6,337 bases of DNA from Streptosporangiaceae bacterium (GCA_030042885.1 JASHYW010000569.1:1-6337); one strand, 5' to 3'; counted from the first letter of the stretch, positions 1 to 5,319 are shown. Made by a program: numbers and translations. The notes: generated by a model not told the origin, from the letters alone.

Positions 1-98
1 CCTCTGGCCGTGGCCATGACAGCACGATAACTCGACTGCGGACATTCGTGCCACGATCCGTGCCATGCCCGGCCATTTATATGGGGTGTTTTCCCAGG

Positions 99-170
99 TG
101 GGGCGCCAGGGGGTCGAACCCTGAACCAATGGGTTAAAAGCCCACTGCTCTGCCATTGAGCTAACGCCCC
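99..170 (-). tRNA. tRNA-Lys (anticodon TTT)
   Basis: Read on the minus strand this folds as a complete 72-nt cloverleaf. The 7-bp acceptor stem is GGGGCGT with GCGCCCC, closed by one G-T pair. The D arm contains GCTC and GAGC. The anticodon arm has the loop CTTTTAA, giving anticodon TTT (lysine). The T loop is TTCGACC with a GC-rich stem, and the discriminator base is A. The CCA end is not encoded, so it must be added after transcription. A possible -10 box TACGCT lies on the minus strand at 208-203, but I see no convincing -35. It is transcribed in the same direction as the acyl-CoA dehydrogenase gene upstream of it. Confidence 0.97.
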
Positions 171-238
171 TACCGCACCGGATGGAGCGGCGCTAGAGAC
201 GAAGCGTACCGACTTCCCAGCCTGATTGCCCGCCCGCG

Positions 239-1408
239 CTAGCGGTACGCGGCGATGCCGGTGAGTGCCTGCCCGATGGCCAGCGTGTGGATCTCCTCGG
301 TGCCCTCGTAGGTGAGTACGGCTTCGAGGTTGTTCGCGTGCCGCATCGGCGGGTATTCCAGCGTCACGCCACTGGCACCCAGTATGGTGCGAGCCTGCCT
401 GGCGATGTCGATGGCCGACCTGACGTTGGTCATCTTCGCGATGCTGACCTGCACTGGCGTGACCGAGCCCTGCTCCTTGAGCCTGCCGACGTGCAACGCG
501 AGCAGCTGAGACCGGTAGAGATCCGTCGCCATCCAGCTGAGCTTGGCCTGAGTGAGCTGGAAAGAGCCGATCGGCTTGCCGAACTGCTCGCGAGTCCGCG
601 CATATTCGATCGCGCTCTCCAGGCAGGTCCGGGCCGCGCCGGTCACTCCCCAGGCGATGCCGTAACGCGCCTCGGTCAGGCACGACAGCGGGCCCTTCAG
701 CCCGGACACACCAGGGAGTACGGCGTCAGCGGGCAGGCGGACCTCGTCGAGGTGCAATTCAGAGGTGATGGATGCGCGCAGCGAGAGCTTCTTATGGATG
801 TCGTGCGTAGTGTAACCGCGCGTCCCGCGGGGCACCAGCAACCCGCGGATGCCTTCCGCGGTATTCGCCCACACCACGGCGATGTCGGCGATGCTGCCGT
901 TGGTGATCCACATCTTGGTACCCGACACCACCCAATCAGGCCCGTCCTGCCGGGCGAAGGTCCGCATGCTGCCCGGGTCGGATCCGTGATCGGGCTCGGT
1001 GAGCCCGAAACAGCCCAGCGCCTCTCCGGCCGCCATCCGGGGCAGCCACTCGGTCTTCTGCTCCTCGGACCCGTACCGCCAGATCGGGTACATGGCCAGG
1101 GAGCCCTGGACGGATGCGGCGCTGCGCAAGCCAGAGTCGCACGCCTCGAGTTCCCGGCAGGCGACGCCGTAGGCGATCGGGCCGAGGCCGGCGCAGCCGT
1201 ACCCGGTCAAGTGCATGCCGAGCAGGCCGAGCTTGCCGAGTTCGGTGATGACCTCGCGCGGTAGCGTGCCTGCCTCGAACCAGTCGGTGATATTCGGCAG
1301 TATCCGGTCCGCGGTAAACGCCTGGACCGTGTCGCGGATCAGGCGCTCCTCGCCACTCAGCTGGTCATCGATGTTCAGCAGGTCCGTGCTCGGCGCGGGA
1401 GTGGGCAT
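239..1408 (-). CDS. gcdH: Acyl-CoA dehydrogenase, probably glutaryl-CoA dehydrogenase
   Basis: This 389-residue cytosolic flavoenzyme has the normal length and architecture of the acyl-CoA dehydrogenase family: N-terminal helical domain, middle beta domain, C-terminal helical domain. The family signature GCFGLTEPDHGSD is at 132-144, and the FAD-contacting MWITNG stretch is at 166-171. Two features favour glutaryl-CoA dehydrogenase (glutaryl-CoA to crotonyl-CoA plus CO2, in lysine and tryptophan breakdown). The first is the block CRELEACDSGLRSAASVQ, in which Arg95 matches the substrate-carboxylate arginine (Arg94 in the human enzyme). The second is the catalytic glutamate in TYEGTEEIH (Glu368, matching human Glu370). 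The ATG start is supported by AGAGGAA on the minus strand at 1420-1414, 5 bases before the ATG. The 87-bp gap to the divergent PspC gene must hold its promoter, though no clear -35/-10 pair is visible. The substrate call comes from motif memory; a related short-chain acyl-CoA dehydrogenase is the alternative. Confidence 0.93.
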   Translation of the reverse strand: MPTPAPSTDLLNIDDQLSGEERLIRDTVQAFTADRILPNITDWFEAGTLPREVITELGKLGLLGMHLTGYGCAGLGPIAYGVACRELEACDSGLRSAASVQGSLAMYPIWRYGSEEQKTEWLPRMAAGEALGCFGLTEPDHGSDPGSMRTFARQDGPDWVVSGTKMWITNGSIADIAVVWANTAEGIRGLLVPRGTRGYTTHDIHKKLSLRASITSELHLDEVRLPADAVLPGVSGLKGPLSCLTEARYGIAWGVTGAARTCLESAIEYARTREQFGKPIGSFQLTQAKLSWMATDLYRSQLLALHVGRLKEQGSVTPVQVSIAKMTNVRSAIDIARQARTILGASGVTLEYPPMRHANNLEAVLTYEGTEEIHTLAIGQALTGIAAYR

Positions 1409-1495
1409 GGCCGTTCCTCTCTGTCGTTACAGATCAGGGTATTTTCCGGGTAGATCCCTATGTCAGTCCGGTCACGGAACCGGCATGATCGAGCT

Positions 1496-1744
1496 ATGAA
1501 TGAACCGAGCAGCGGAACCAAGCGCCTGTACCGGATCCGGGACGGGCGGCTCGTCGCGGGGGTGTGCGCCGGCCTTGCGGCCTACTTCGGGATTGATCCG
1601 ACCCTGGTGCGCCTGGGGTTCGTGTTTCTCACGGTTTTCGGTGGGTTCGGCGTCCTGCTGTACCTGGGCGCGTGGCTGGTCATCCCCGACGAAACCGACG
1701 GCACATCGATCGCCGAGGGCTTCGTCAATAAGCGCCGGTCCTAG
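1496..1744 (+). CDS. Small PspC-domain membrane protein
   Basis: The 82-residue product is almost entirely one PspC domain. It has a short polar N-terminus, then KRLYRIRDGRLVAGVCAGLAAYFGIDPTLVRL-type sequence from about residue 9 to 40. One hydrophobic membrane segment (about 38-62, FVFLTV...GAWLVIP) follows, then a short charged tail. In enterobacteria, PspC works with PspB to sense envelope stress and release the phage-shock response. Stand-alone single-domain PspC proteins are common in actinobacteria and their exact role is not established. I chose the ATG at 1496 because family members usually begin just before the KRLYR block. An in-frame ATG at 1460 would add 12 unusual basic residues. 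Neither start has a strong ribosome-binding site. It is divergent from the dehydrogenase gene and apparently monocistronic. Confidence 0.88.
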   Translation: MNEPSSGTKRLYRIRDGRLVAGVCAGLAAYFGIDPTLVRLGFVFLTVFGGFGVLLYLGAWLVIPDETDGTSIAEGFVNKRRS

Positions 1745-1753
1745 CAGCCGTAG

Positions 1754-1781
1754 CGAGCGCGATGAGACGAGCGCGATGAGA
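1754..1781. repeat. Perfect 14-bp tandem duplication
   Basis: The unit CGAGCGCGATGAGA occurs twice without interruption at 1754-1767 and 1768-1781, ten bases after the PspC stop codon. It is non-coding. It could be a simple replication-slippage duplication or a paired protein-binding site; nothing in the sequence decides between these. Confidence 0.9.
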
Positions 1782-1784
1782 AAT

Positions 1785-1800
1785 GCCGGGTGAGCCCGGC
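1785..1800 (+). terminator. Possible hairpin terminator after PspC gene
   Basis: GCCGGG, loop TGAG, CCCGGC forms a perfect 6-bp GC stem with a 4-base loop, 40 bases after the PspC stop. No T run follows, so it would be an actinobacterial hairpin-only type. Function is inferred from position. Confidence 0.4.
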
Positions 1801-1906
1801 GATTGGCCACGATGGCCGTGGCGACCCGGGCGATCTCACTGTGAAGAAGAGCACCTGCGCGATCCACAGTCCGCGGAACAGCCGTAGCCAGACGTATCGT
1901 GCGGGT

Positions 1907-1954
1907 GGGGACAGACTGGGTCGCTACGCTTTGCCGGTTCCGGCGTCTGTCCCC
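1907..1954. repeat. Perfect 10-bp inverted repeat over the tRNA promoter
   Basis: GGGGACAGAC at 1907-1916 is perfectly complemented by GTCTGTCCCC at 1945-1954, with a 28-base spacer. Inside the spacer is a second dyad, GCCGGTTCCGGC (1933-1944). The proposed -35 of the tRNA operon lies inside the structure, and the right arm ends exactly where the -10 begins. That geometry fits an operator or a DNA-bending site. Binding by any protein is inference. Confidence 0.75.
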
Positions 1955-1960
1955 TATGCT
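1931..1960 (+). promoter_or_regulatory. Promoter of the Glu-Asp-Phe tRNA operon
   Basis: A -35 box TTGCCG (1931-1936) is separated by 18 bases from a -10 box TATGCT (1955-1960), which fits the main vegetative sigma factor of actinobacteria. Transcription would begin near 1967, leaving a leader of about 48 bases before tRNA-Glu. It is the only good promoter match between the PspC gene and the tRNA cluster. Confidence 0.6.
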
Positions 1961-2014
1961 GGGGCAGTCCCCCGACGGCGGACTGATACGGTTACGGCGG
2001 CCAGAGCCGTCGGC

Positions 2015-2087
2015 GCCCCCATCGTCTAGCGGCCTAGGACACCGCCCTTTCAAGGCGGCGGCACGGGTTCGAATCCCGTTGGGGGCA
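2015..2087 (+). tRNA. tRNA-Glu (anticodon TTC)
   Basis: The 73-nt gene folds as a cloverleaf. The acceptor stem is GCCCCCA with TGGGGGC. The anticodon stem CCGCC/GGCGG encloses loop CTTTCAA, giving anticodon TTC. The T arm is ACGGG, TTCGAAT, CCCGT. The discriminator is A and no CCA is encoded. It is the first of three tRNA genes in one orientation, 26 bases before tRNA-Asp, and is probably co-transcribed with them. Confidence 0.97.
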
Positions 2088-2113
2088 CGCGTCGGCTACG
2101 GTGGACGGCATAA

Positions 2114-2188
2114 GGTCCTGTAGAGCAGCTTGGAGTGCTCGCCACCCTGTCAAGGTGGAGGTCGCGGGTTCAAATCCCGTCAGGACCG
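2114..2188 (+). tRNA. tRNA-Asp (anticodon GTC)
   Basis: The 75-nt gene has acceptor stem GGTCCTG with CAGGACC, D stem GAGC/GCTC, anticodon stem CCACC/GGTGG around loop CTGTCAA (anticodon GTC), and T arm GCGGG, TTCAAAT, CCCGT. The discriminator is G, as expected for tRNA-Asp, and no CCA is encoded. The 37-base spacer to tRNA-Phe holds a small stem, TGTCCG with CGGACA, that may serve as a processing signal. Confidence 0.97.
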
Positions 2189-2225
2189 CGGGGATGTCCG
2201 TTGAGAATCACCGGACACCCAGCCA

Positions 2226-2299
2226 GGTCAGGTAGCTCAGTCGGTATGAGCGTCCGCCTGAAAAGCGGAAGGTCGACAGTTCGATCCTGTCCCTGACCA
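2226..2299 (+). tRNA. tRNA-Phe (anticodon GAA), likely integration target
   Basis: The 74-nt gene has acceptor stem GGTCAGG with CCTGACC, D stem GCTC/GAGC, anticodon stem TCCGC/GCGGA around loop CTGAAAA (anticodon GAA), and T arm GACAG, TTCGATC, CTGTC. The discriminator is A and no CCA is encoded. An integrase gene fragment ends 31 bases downstream and points toward the tRNA. That is the usual layout for an element inserted at a tRNA 3' end, where the element restores the tRNA. Actinomycete integrative elements pMEA100 and pSE211 are known to use tRNA-Phe. The 3' half is therefore the probable attachment core. Confidence 0.97.
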
Positions 2300-2303
2300 C
2301 TCA

Positions 2304-2334
2304 TTTGACCAGCATAAACACTGGTTTGATCAGC
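2304..2334. repeat. Paired 10-bp direct repeats next to tRNA-Phe (candidate integrase sites)
   Basis: TTTGACCAGC (2304-2313) recurs as TTTGATCAGC (2325-2334), one mismatch, 21 bases apart, which is about two helical turns. Between and overlapping them, ACCAG (2308-2312) pairs with CTGGT (2321-2325) around an 8-base AT-rich loop. Lying between the tRNA and the integrase stop, these could be integrase or excisionase binding sites, or a weak terminator for the tRNA operon. Function is inferred from position. Confidence 0.4.
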
Positions 2335-2986
2335 TCTCACGCCCAGGCTTGCTAACGGATTTGCTAACTCGGGTGTTGACGGCCAGGGCGAAGATGTCCC
2401 CCACGCCGAGGGCGTGCTCGCGTAGGACGTGCGAGTAGACGCGCAGTGTCACGGCTGGATCGGCGTGGCCGAGGCGGGCCGCGACGACGTGTACCGGGAC
2501 ACCGGCCAGCAGCAAAGTAGTGGCGTGCAGGTGACGCAGGTCATGCAGCCGGGCGTGCGGAAGTACCCGCGATGGGGCAGCCGACTTGTTGTGTGCATTG
2601 ATCAGCTTGGTCATCAGCGCCGTCACGGTATCGGGGTAGAGCGGCTCGCCCCATTTGGTGGTGAAGACCAGGCCGCCGCTCTCAGTCCAGGCCGAACCCG
2701 CTGCCTGCTGTTCTCCGGCCTGGCGGCGGCGGTGCTCCCCCAGGATGGTTACGGTTTCGCGGTCGATGCTGACCACGCGAGACCGGCCGCCCTTGGTGGT
2801 CCCCTCTACGCGCTGGCCGCGTACTACGGCGGTGGAGCCACCGAAGGTGACCTCGGCCGCGTCCAGGTCGACGGCTTGCCAGCGAAGGTAGAGCAGCTCG
2901 CCGCGGCGAGCGCCGGTGTAAGCAGCAAGCCGGTAGAAGGCGTATAGCCGGTGAGATCGCGCAGAGATCAGGAAGGCGGCGAGTTG
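2330..2986 (-). pseudogene. Tyrosine-recombinase integrase, N-terminally truncated
   Basis: Only the C-terminal catalytic domain remains: 218 open codons on the minus strand, opening just inside a stop codon at 2989-2987. All visible active-site residues are kept: the first arginine in TGARRGE (residue 27 of the open frame), the HxxR box in LHDLR (His148, Arg151), the GHAD histidine (His174) and the tyrosine nucleophile in RVYSHV (Tyr184). The usual 180-200 residues that contain the arm-binding and core-binding domains are missing. The first start codon, GTG at 2776-2774, lies after the first catalytic arginine, so no working integrase can be made. The family match is to actinomycete integrative-element and phage integrases (AYTGARRGELLYLRW type). 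Intact, it would catalyse insertion into and excision from the adjacent tRNA-Phe. The loss coincides with the start of the opposing NUDIX remnant, so a deletion is the likely cause. Confidence 0.87.
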
Positions 2987-2987
2987 C

Positions 2988-3383
2988 TACCAAGGCCGGA
3001 TCCTGCTCATCCGCAGGACCGACAACGACTACTGGTCCATCCCCGGCGGTCGCGTGGAGCCGGGAGAGTCACTGCCTCAGGCGGTGGCCCGCGAGGTCGC
3101 CGAGGAAACCGGCATGCGATGCGAGGTCACCGGCCTGGTCGGCATCTACTCCGACCCCGGCCACGTCGCCGCCTACGACGACGGAGAGGTCCGGCAGGAG
3201 TTCTCCATCTGCTACACCACGCGCCTGCTCGGCGGGCAGATCCAGACCAGCGCTGAATCCTCAGACGTCCGGTTCGTCCGGCCAGATGACCTGCCTGACT
3301 ACGACATTCACCCGTCGATCCGGCGGCGGATCGATCACTACCTGGAGCACCGGGCCGAGCCCTACATCGGGCTGACCCGCTGA
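2988..3383 (+). pseudogene. NUDIX hydrolase, N-terminally truncated
   Basis: The frame reads [20 protein letters not shown] followed by a perfect Nudix box spanning about residues 21-43: glycine, five residues, glutamate, seven residues, then REVAEETGM. The rest of the fold follows, with [13 protein letters not shown] and a C-terminal helix. NUDIX enzymes hydrolyse nucleoside diphosphates linked to another group; the substrate here is unknown. Recognisable sequence starts near 2988. The frame stays open back to a TGA at 2952 but has no ATG, GTG or TTG before a GTG at 3054, and that GTG lies inside the Nudix box. About 20-25 N-terminal residues, the start codon and the promoter are absent, so it is probably not expressed as an active enzyme. 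Its last 22 bases overlap the opposing HD-domain gene. NUDIX genes, including pif of pSAM2, occur in actinomycete integrative elements. A CTG or ATC start is a remote alternative. Confidence 0.82.
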
Positions 3384-3919
3384 CCCTCCAGCCGCGCCAG
3401 CGTCCGCTGGCAGCAGGCAGTCAGATCCGGGCGGGACAGATGCAGCGCCCGCGTCACCACATGATCCGGGCCGTAACGTTGCTCAATCTCATCCATCCGG
3501 TCCTCGAACGCCACGCGGCTGCCGTCCGGTGCCGTGGTCAGGTCGCAGAACACCAGCGCGTCAGCGGTGACCGACTCTTCCGGCTCGAACTCGCCGAGCA
3601 GCTCGCGGTCCAGGCCACGGACCCGAGCCTCATACACCGCGCACGAGTGATGCGCGACCAGCCGGGCCAGCCGATCCTTCGCCCCGATCCTCCGCAGGAA
3701 CCTAGCGCCATCCAGAGGATGAAAGCCCGTCTCCGCCAGGTCCGGGCCGTACCCGATATCATGCAGCCACGCCGCGCAAGCGAGCACGTCATCGGCCAGT
3801 CCGAGCCGGACGGCAATCTCCGCGCCACGAGCACCCACGCCTTGCACGTGACGCCACCGGCCTGGCAGCGCCGGATCCAGATGCTGCCGCGCCAGCGCAC
3901 GGGCCTCAGCTGCCGACAT
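3362..3919 (-). CDS. HD-domain phosphohydrolase
   Basis: The 185-residue soluble protein carries an HD metal-dependent phosphohydrolase fold. His24 (WRHVQGV), His53-Asp54 (WLHDIGY) and Asp126 ([11 protein letters not shown]) fit the H...HD...D metal ligands, and a further His-His pair is at 90-91. Such enzymes act on phosphate esters of nucleotides or related molecules; the substrate is unknown. I chose the ATG at 3919 because the following [14 protein letters not shown] resembles family N-termini. An in-frame ATG at 3961 would add 14 residues, including an odd MDMDVCPG. The ribosome-binding site is weak (GGGA four bases before the ATG). On the minus strand a perfect -35 hexamer TTGACA occurs at 4008-4003 but no good -10 follows. 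It converges on the NUDIX remnant with overlapping ends. NUDIX-HD pairs recur near the ends of actinomycete integrative elements, so this is probably element cargo that survived the deletion. Confidence 0.85.
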   Translation of the reverse strand: MSAAEARALARQHLDPALPGRWRHVQGVGARGAEIAVRLGLADDVLACAAWLHDIGYGPDLAETGFHPLDGARFLRRIGAKDRLARLVAHHSCAVYEARVRGLDRELLGEFEPEESVTADALVFCDLTTAPDGSRVAFEDRMDEIEQRYGPDHVVTRALHLSRPDLTACCQRTLARLEGQRVSPM

Positions 3920-4029
3920 CACGATCCCGAGCGTACGTCCGGGACATACGTCCATGTCCACCGCAGGCCAATCGCGTCCACCGCGCTGCGTTGATGCCCC
4001 TATGTCAAGGGGATAGTTAAGCAGCCCTT

Positions 4030-4107
4030 AATCGCGATTGGTTAGGACAGGACTGCGCCGCTTCGGCAGGCCCCCTAGGAGGGTCCCGCGAAACTCGCGT
4101 GGCCTGC
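4030..4107. other. Structured intergenic region (possible RNA leader or operator cluster)
   Basis: It begins with a perfect palindrome AATCGCGATT (4030-4039). Further on, GCAGGCC (4066-4072) pairs with GGCCTGC (4101-4107) to close a domain holding two smaller hairpins: CCC, loop TAGGA, GGG (4073-4083) and CGCGA, loop AAC, TCGCG (4087-4099). A competing stem GCCG, CTT, CGGC (4057-4067) shares bases with the 5' side of the closing stem, so two exclusive folds are possible. This could be a leader or small RNA, or DNA sites for a regulator. I recognise no known riboswitch family. Confidence 0.45.
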
Positions 4108-4110
4108 GGT

Positions 4111-4165
4111 TAGGGGTGGTTCCCTGACCTGGGCATACCCCAGTTCAGGGCTATTCTTACCCCTA
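4111..4165. promoter_or_regulatory. Nested inverted repeat, candidate operator of the zinc-ribbon gene
   Basis: A 29-bp dyad at 4122-4150 consists of CCCTGA, c, CTGGG, a five-base centre, then CCCAG, t, TCAGGG; 11 of 12 arm positions match. It is enclosed by a second perfect repeat, TAGGGGT (4111-4117) with ACCCCTA (4159-4165). The dyad overlaps the probable promoter of the gene at 4214, which fits a repressor site. It could also act as a terminator hairpin for plus-strand transcription. No T run follows. Confidence 0.5.
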
Positions 4166-4169
4166 TGGT
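4140..4169 (+). promoter_or_regulatory. Weak candidate promoter for the zinc-ribbon gene
   Basis: TATGGT (4164-4169) is a reasonable -10, with a poor -35 (CCAGTT, 4140-4145) 18 bases upstream inside the dyad. The -10 sits in the same CCCCTATG context as the tRNA promoter at 1951-1958. An alternative -10 is TATTCT at 4152-4157. Confidence 0.25.
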
Positions 4170-4213
4170 CCGCGTGTCGCGAAGAACGTCCGGCGCGGGG
4201 GAAGGGGATCAGT

Positions 4214-4471
4214 ATGCACATTCCAGCGCTAGCGAAAGAGTATGAGAGAACCTGCGATGACTGCGGTCACGTTTGGCGCGTGACTAAAGCGATCGCACAC
4301 CCGCATATGCAGGGGCTTCCTATGACGGGGAGCAGGGGGAGGGATTCGGCTGCGGCGCGTGCTGAGGCGGTGGCCGAAGCAAACGCGAAGCTAGCCGAAA
4401 GAGCAGCAGCCTCCCGGCGTTGCCCCAAGTGCGAATCAGATCATTACAAGCAGAGGTCGATCCGGTCCTGA
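4214..4471 (+). CDS. Small zinc-ribbon protein of unknown function
   Basis: The 85-residue product has two CxxC knuckles, CDDC (Cys14, Cys17) and CPKC (Cys70, Cys73), that can bind one zinc ion as a zinc ribbon. They are joined by a basic stretch and an alanine-rich, charged segment (44-68) likely to be a long helix. The C-terminus is SDHYKQRSIRS. Small proteins of this kind are recurrent uncharacterised proteins in actinomycetes; nucleic-acid or protein binding is plausible but unproven. The ATG start is well supported by AAGGGG at 4202-4207, six bases before it. The gene has more AT-ending codons (AAA, AGA, CTA, TAT) than its neighbours, hinting at transfer. It sits downstream of a strong inverted-repeat region and is followed by a hairpin at 4493, so it is probably its own transcription unit. 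Confidence 0.75.
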   Translation: MHIPALAKEYERTCDDCGHVWRVTKAIAHPHMQGLPMTGSRGRDSAAARAEAVAEANAKLAERAAASRRCPKCESDHYKQRSIRS

Positions 4472-4492
4472 AGCGGTGATCCGTGGCTTCAC

Positions 4493-4519
4493 GCCGCGCC
4501 GAGTTTCGCGGCTCGTTTC
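4493..4519 (+). terminator. Possible terminator after the zinc-ribbon gene
   Basis: GCCGCG (4493-4498) pairs perfectly with CGCGGC (4507-4512) around an 8-base loop, followed by TCGTTTC. It starts 22 bases after the zinc-ribbon stop and before the next gene. The T-rich tail is weak. Confidence 0.4.
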
Positions 4520-4646
4520 GGGGTTCCCTCCTAGCACTGGTCACCATCTGCAGAGGTCAGTATGTACCAGCCCTATCCGCCCAGCGGTCAGCCAGGCGAG
4601 CCGGAATTACAGTGGTCACGCCAGACCCGATGTGAGGGCCGAAGAC

Positions 4647-5228
4647 ATGCTCCCAGACCCGGGCCGCTACGAAGAACGCTACCGGCTGACCGGCGCCGCG
4701 TGGGGCCTGGCCAGCGCCCTTCTCACGCTCGGCCTCGGCTTCCTCCGGCACACGCACCTGATCTTCGCCGCGCTCACCGTCCTGATCACGATCGCGATAC
4801 CCGCCGTCCTCGCGGTGGCCCTCCGCCCGGTCGCGTTCCGCGCCGACCACGCGGGCATCACCCTGGGATCCGGGCGGCAGCTGCCGCGCCGCACGGCGGT
4901 GTTCATCCCCTGGGCGGACATCGAGAAGATCATCCTGTACCCCGGCTACACCAGCAGCGGCGACCAGGTCCAGTGCATCGGGGTCCAGCGCCGGGAGGGA
5001 GCCCCGGTGCTGCCCCGTGGCAACAAGCAGGCTCCCTGGTGCCCCGTCCCCGGCGTCGCGGCCGGGGCGGCACGGCCGATCAAGAACTGGCGGCTCGACC
5101 GCGAGCAACTGGCCGCCGTCACCGCCGCAGTAGCGCCGGGCATCCCCGTCATCGACACCGGAAACGACCCCGACCGGCGCATCGAAGGACCAGGCCAGCG
5201 CCAGGACCGGGACCCGCATGGCGTCTGA
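4647..5228 (+). CDS. Two-helix membrane protein with PH-like C-terminal region
   Basis: From the ATG at 4647 the product is 193 residues. Two adjacent hydrophobic segments (about 15-33 and 37-59) form a membrane hairpin. A cytoplasmic-type beta-rich region follows, FRADHAGITLGSGR to IPWADIEKIILYPGY (64-101), resembling the PH-like domains of uncharacterised actinobacterial membrane proteins. It ends with WRLDREQLAAVTAAVAPGIPVID (148-170), a helix typical of that family, and a charged tail. Function is unknown. The G/C third positions clearly mark this frame over the overlapping ones. The start is uncertain. GAGGG lies 10 bases upstream of 4647, but a better ribosome-binding site (AGAGG, five bases before the ATG) precedes an ATG at 4562 in a different frame. 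That ATG begins a plausible proline-rich N-terminus (MYQPYPPSGQPGEPE). A +1 frameshift between about 4600 and 4640 would join the two. Confidence 0.7.
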   Translation: MLPDPGRYEERYRLTGAAWGLASALLTLGLGFLRHTHLIFAALTVLITIAIPAVLAVALRPVAFRADHAGITLGSGRQLPRRTAVFIPWADIEKIILYPGYTSSGDQVQCIGVQRREGAPVLPRGNKQAPWCPVPGVAAGAARPIKNWRLDREQLAAVTAAVAPGIPVIDTGNDPDRRIEGPGQRQDRDPHGV

Positions 5229-5252
5229 ACCATCTTGACCTACATGCCCGCC

Positions 5253-5280
5253 GGTCTGGCCGCGCATGCGCGCGGGGACC
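5253..5280 (+). terminator. Possible terminator after the two-helix membrane protein
   Basis: GGTC (5253-5256) pairs with GACC (5277-5280), and inside it CCGCG (5260-5264) pairs with CGCGG (5271-5275). The centre also contains a perfect 12-bp palindrome, CGCGCATGCGCG (5261-5272). It begins 24 bases after the stop codon. No T run follows. Confidence 0.4.
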
Positions 5281-5319
5281 CTCGGAGCCTGAGCGCGATG
5301 CCTCCCCTGCCTTGTCCCC

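Noticed and set aside
47..65. CGTGCCA direct repeat with five-base spacer downstream of tRNA-Lys
   Set aside because: Two 7-bp copies in GC-rich DNA are within chance expectation, and there is no context.
287..1264. Long plus-strand open frame opposite the dehydrogenase gene
   Set aside because: It is a mirror frame caused by high GC content. The minus-strand protein has clear family motifs and a good ribosome-binding site, while the plus-strand product has no domain.
2349..2368. TTGCTAAC direct repeat with 12-bp period
   Set aside because: It lies inside the integrase coding sequence and is explained by the repeated Val-Ser-Lys codons near its C-terminus.
2429..2947. Plus-strand open frame opposite the integrase fragment
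   Set aside because: The minus strand carries the full set of recombinase catalytic residues; the plus-strand translation has no recognisable motif.
2951..3256. Plus-strand frame overlapping the NUDIX gene
   Set aside because: Arginine- and proline-rich shadow translation. The Nudix box is in the next frame.
4121..4129. TCCCTGACC matching the end of tRNA-Phe, as a possible second attachment site
   Set aside because: Only nine bases match and the flanks do not. The stretch is explained by the dyad at 4122-4150.
1951..4167. CCCCTATG seen three times (1951, 3997, 4160) as a possible regulon motif
   Set aside because: An 8-mer found three times is only weakly unusual. Two copies may simply reflect TATGNT -10 boxes in C-rich DNA.
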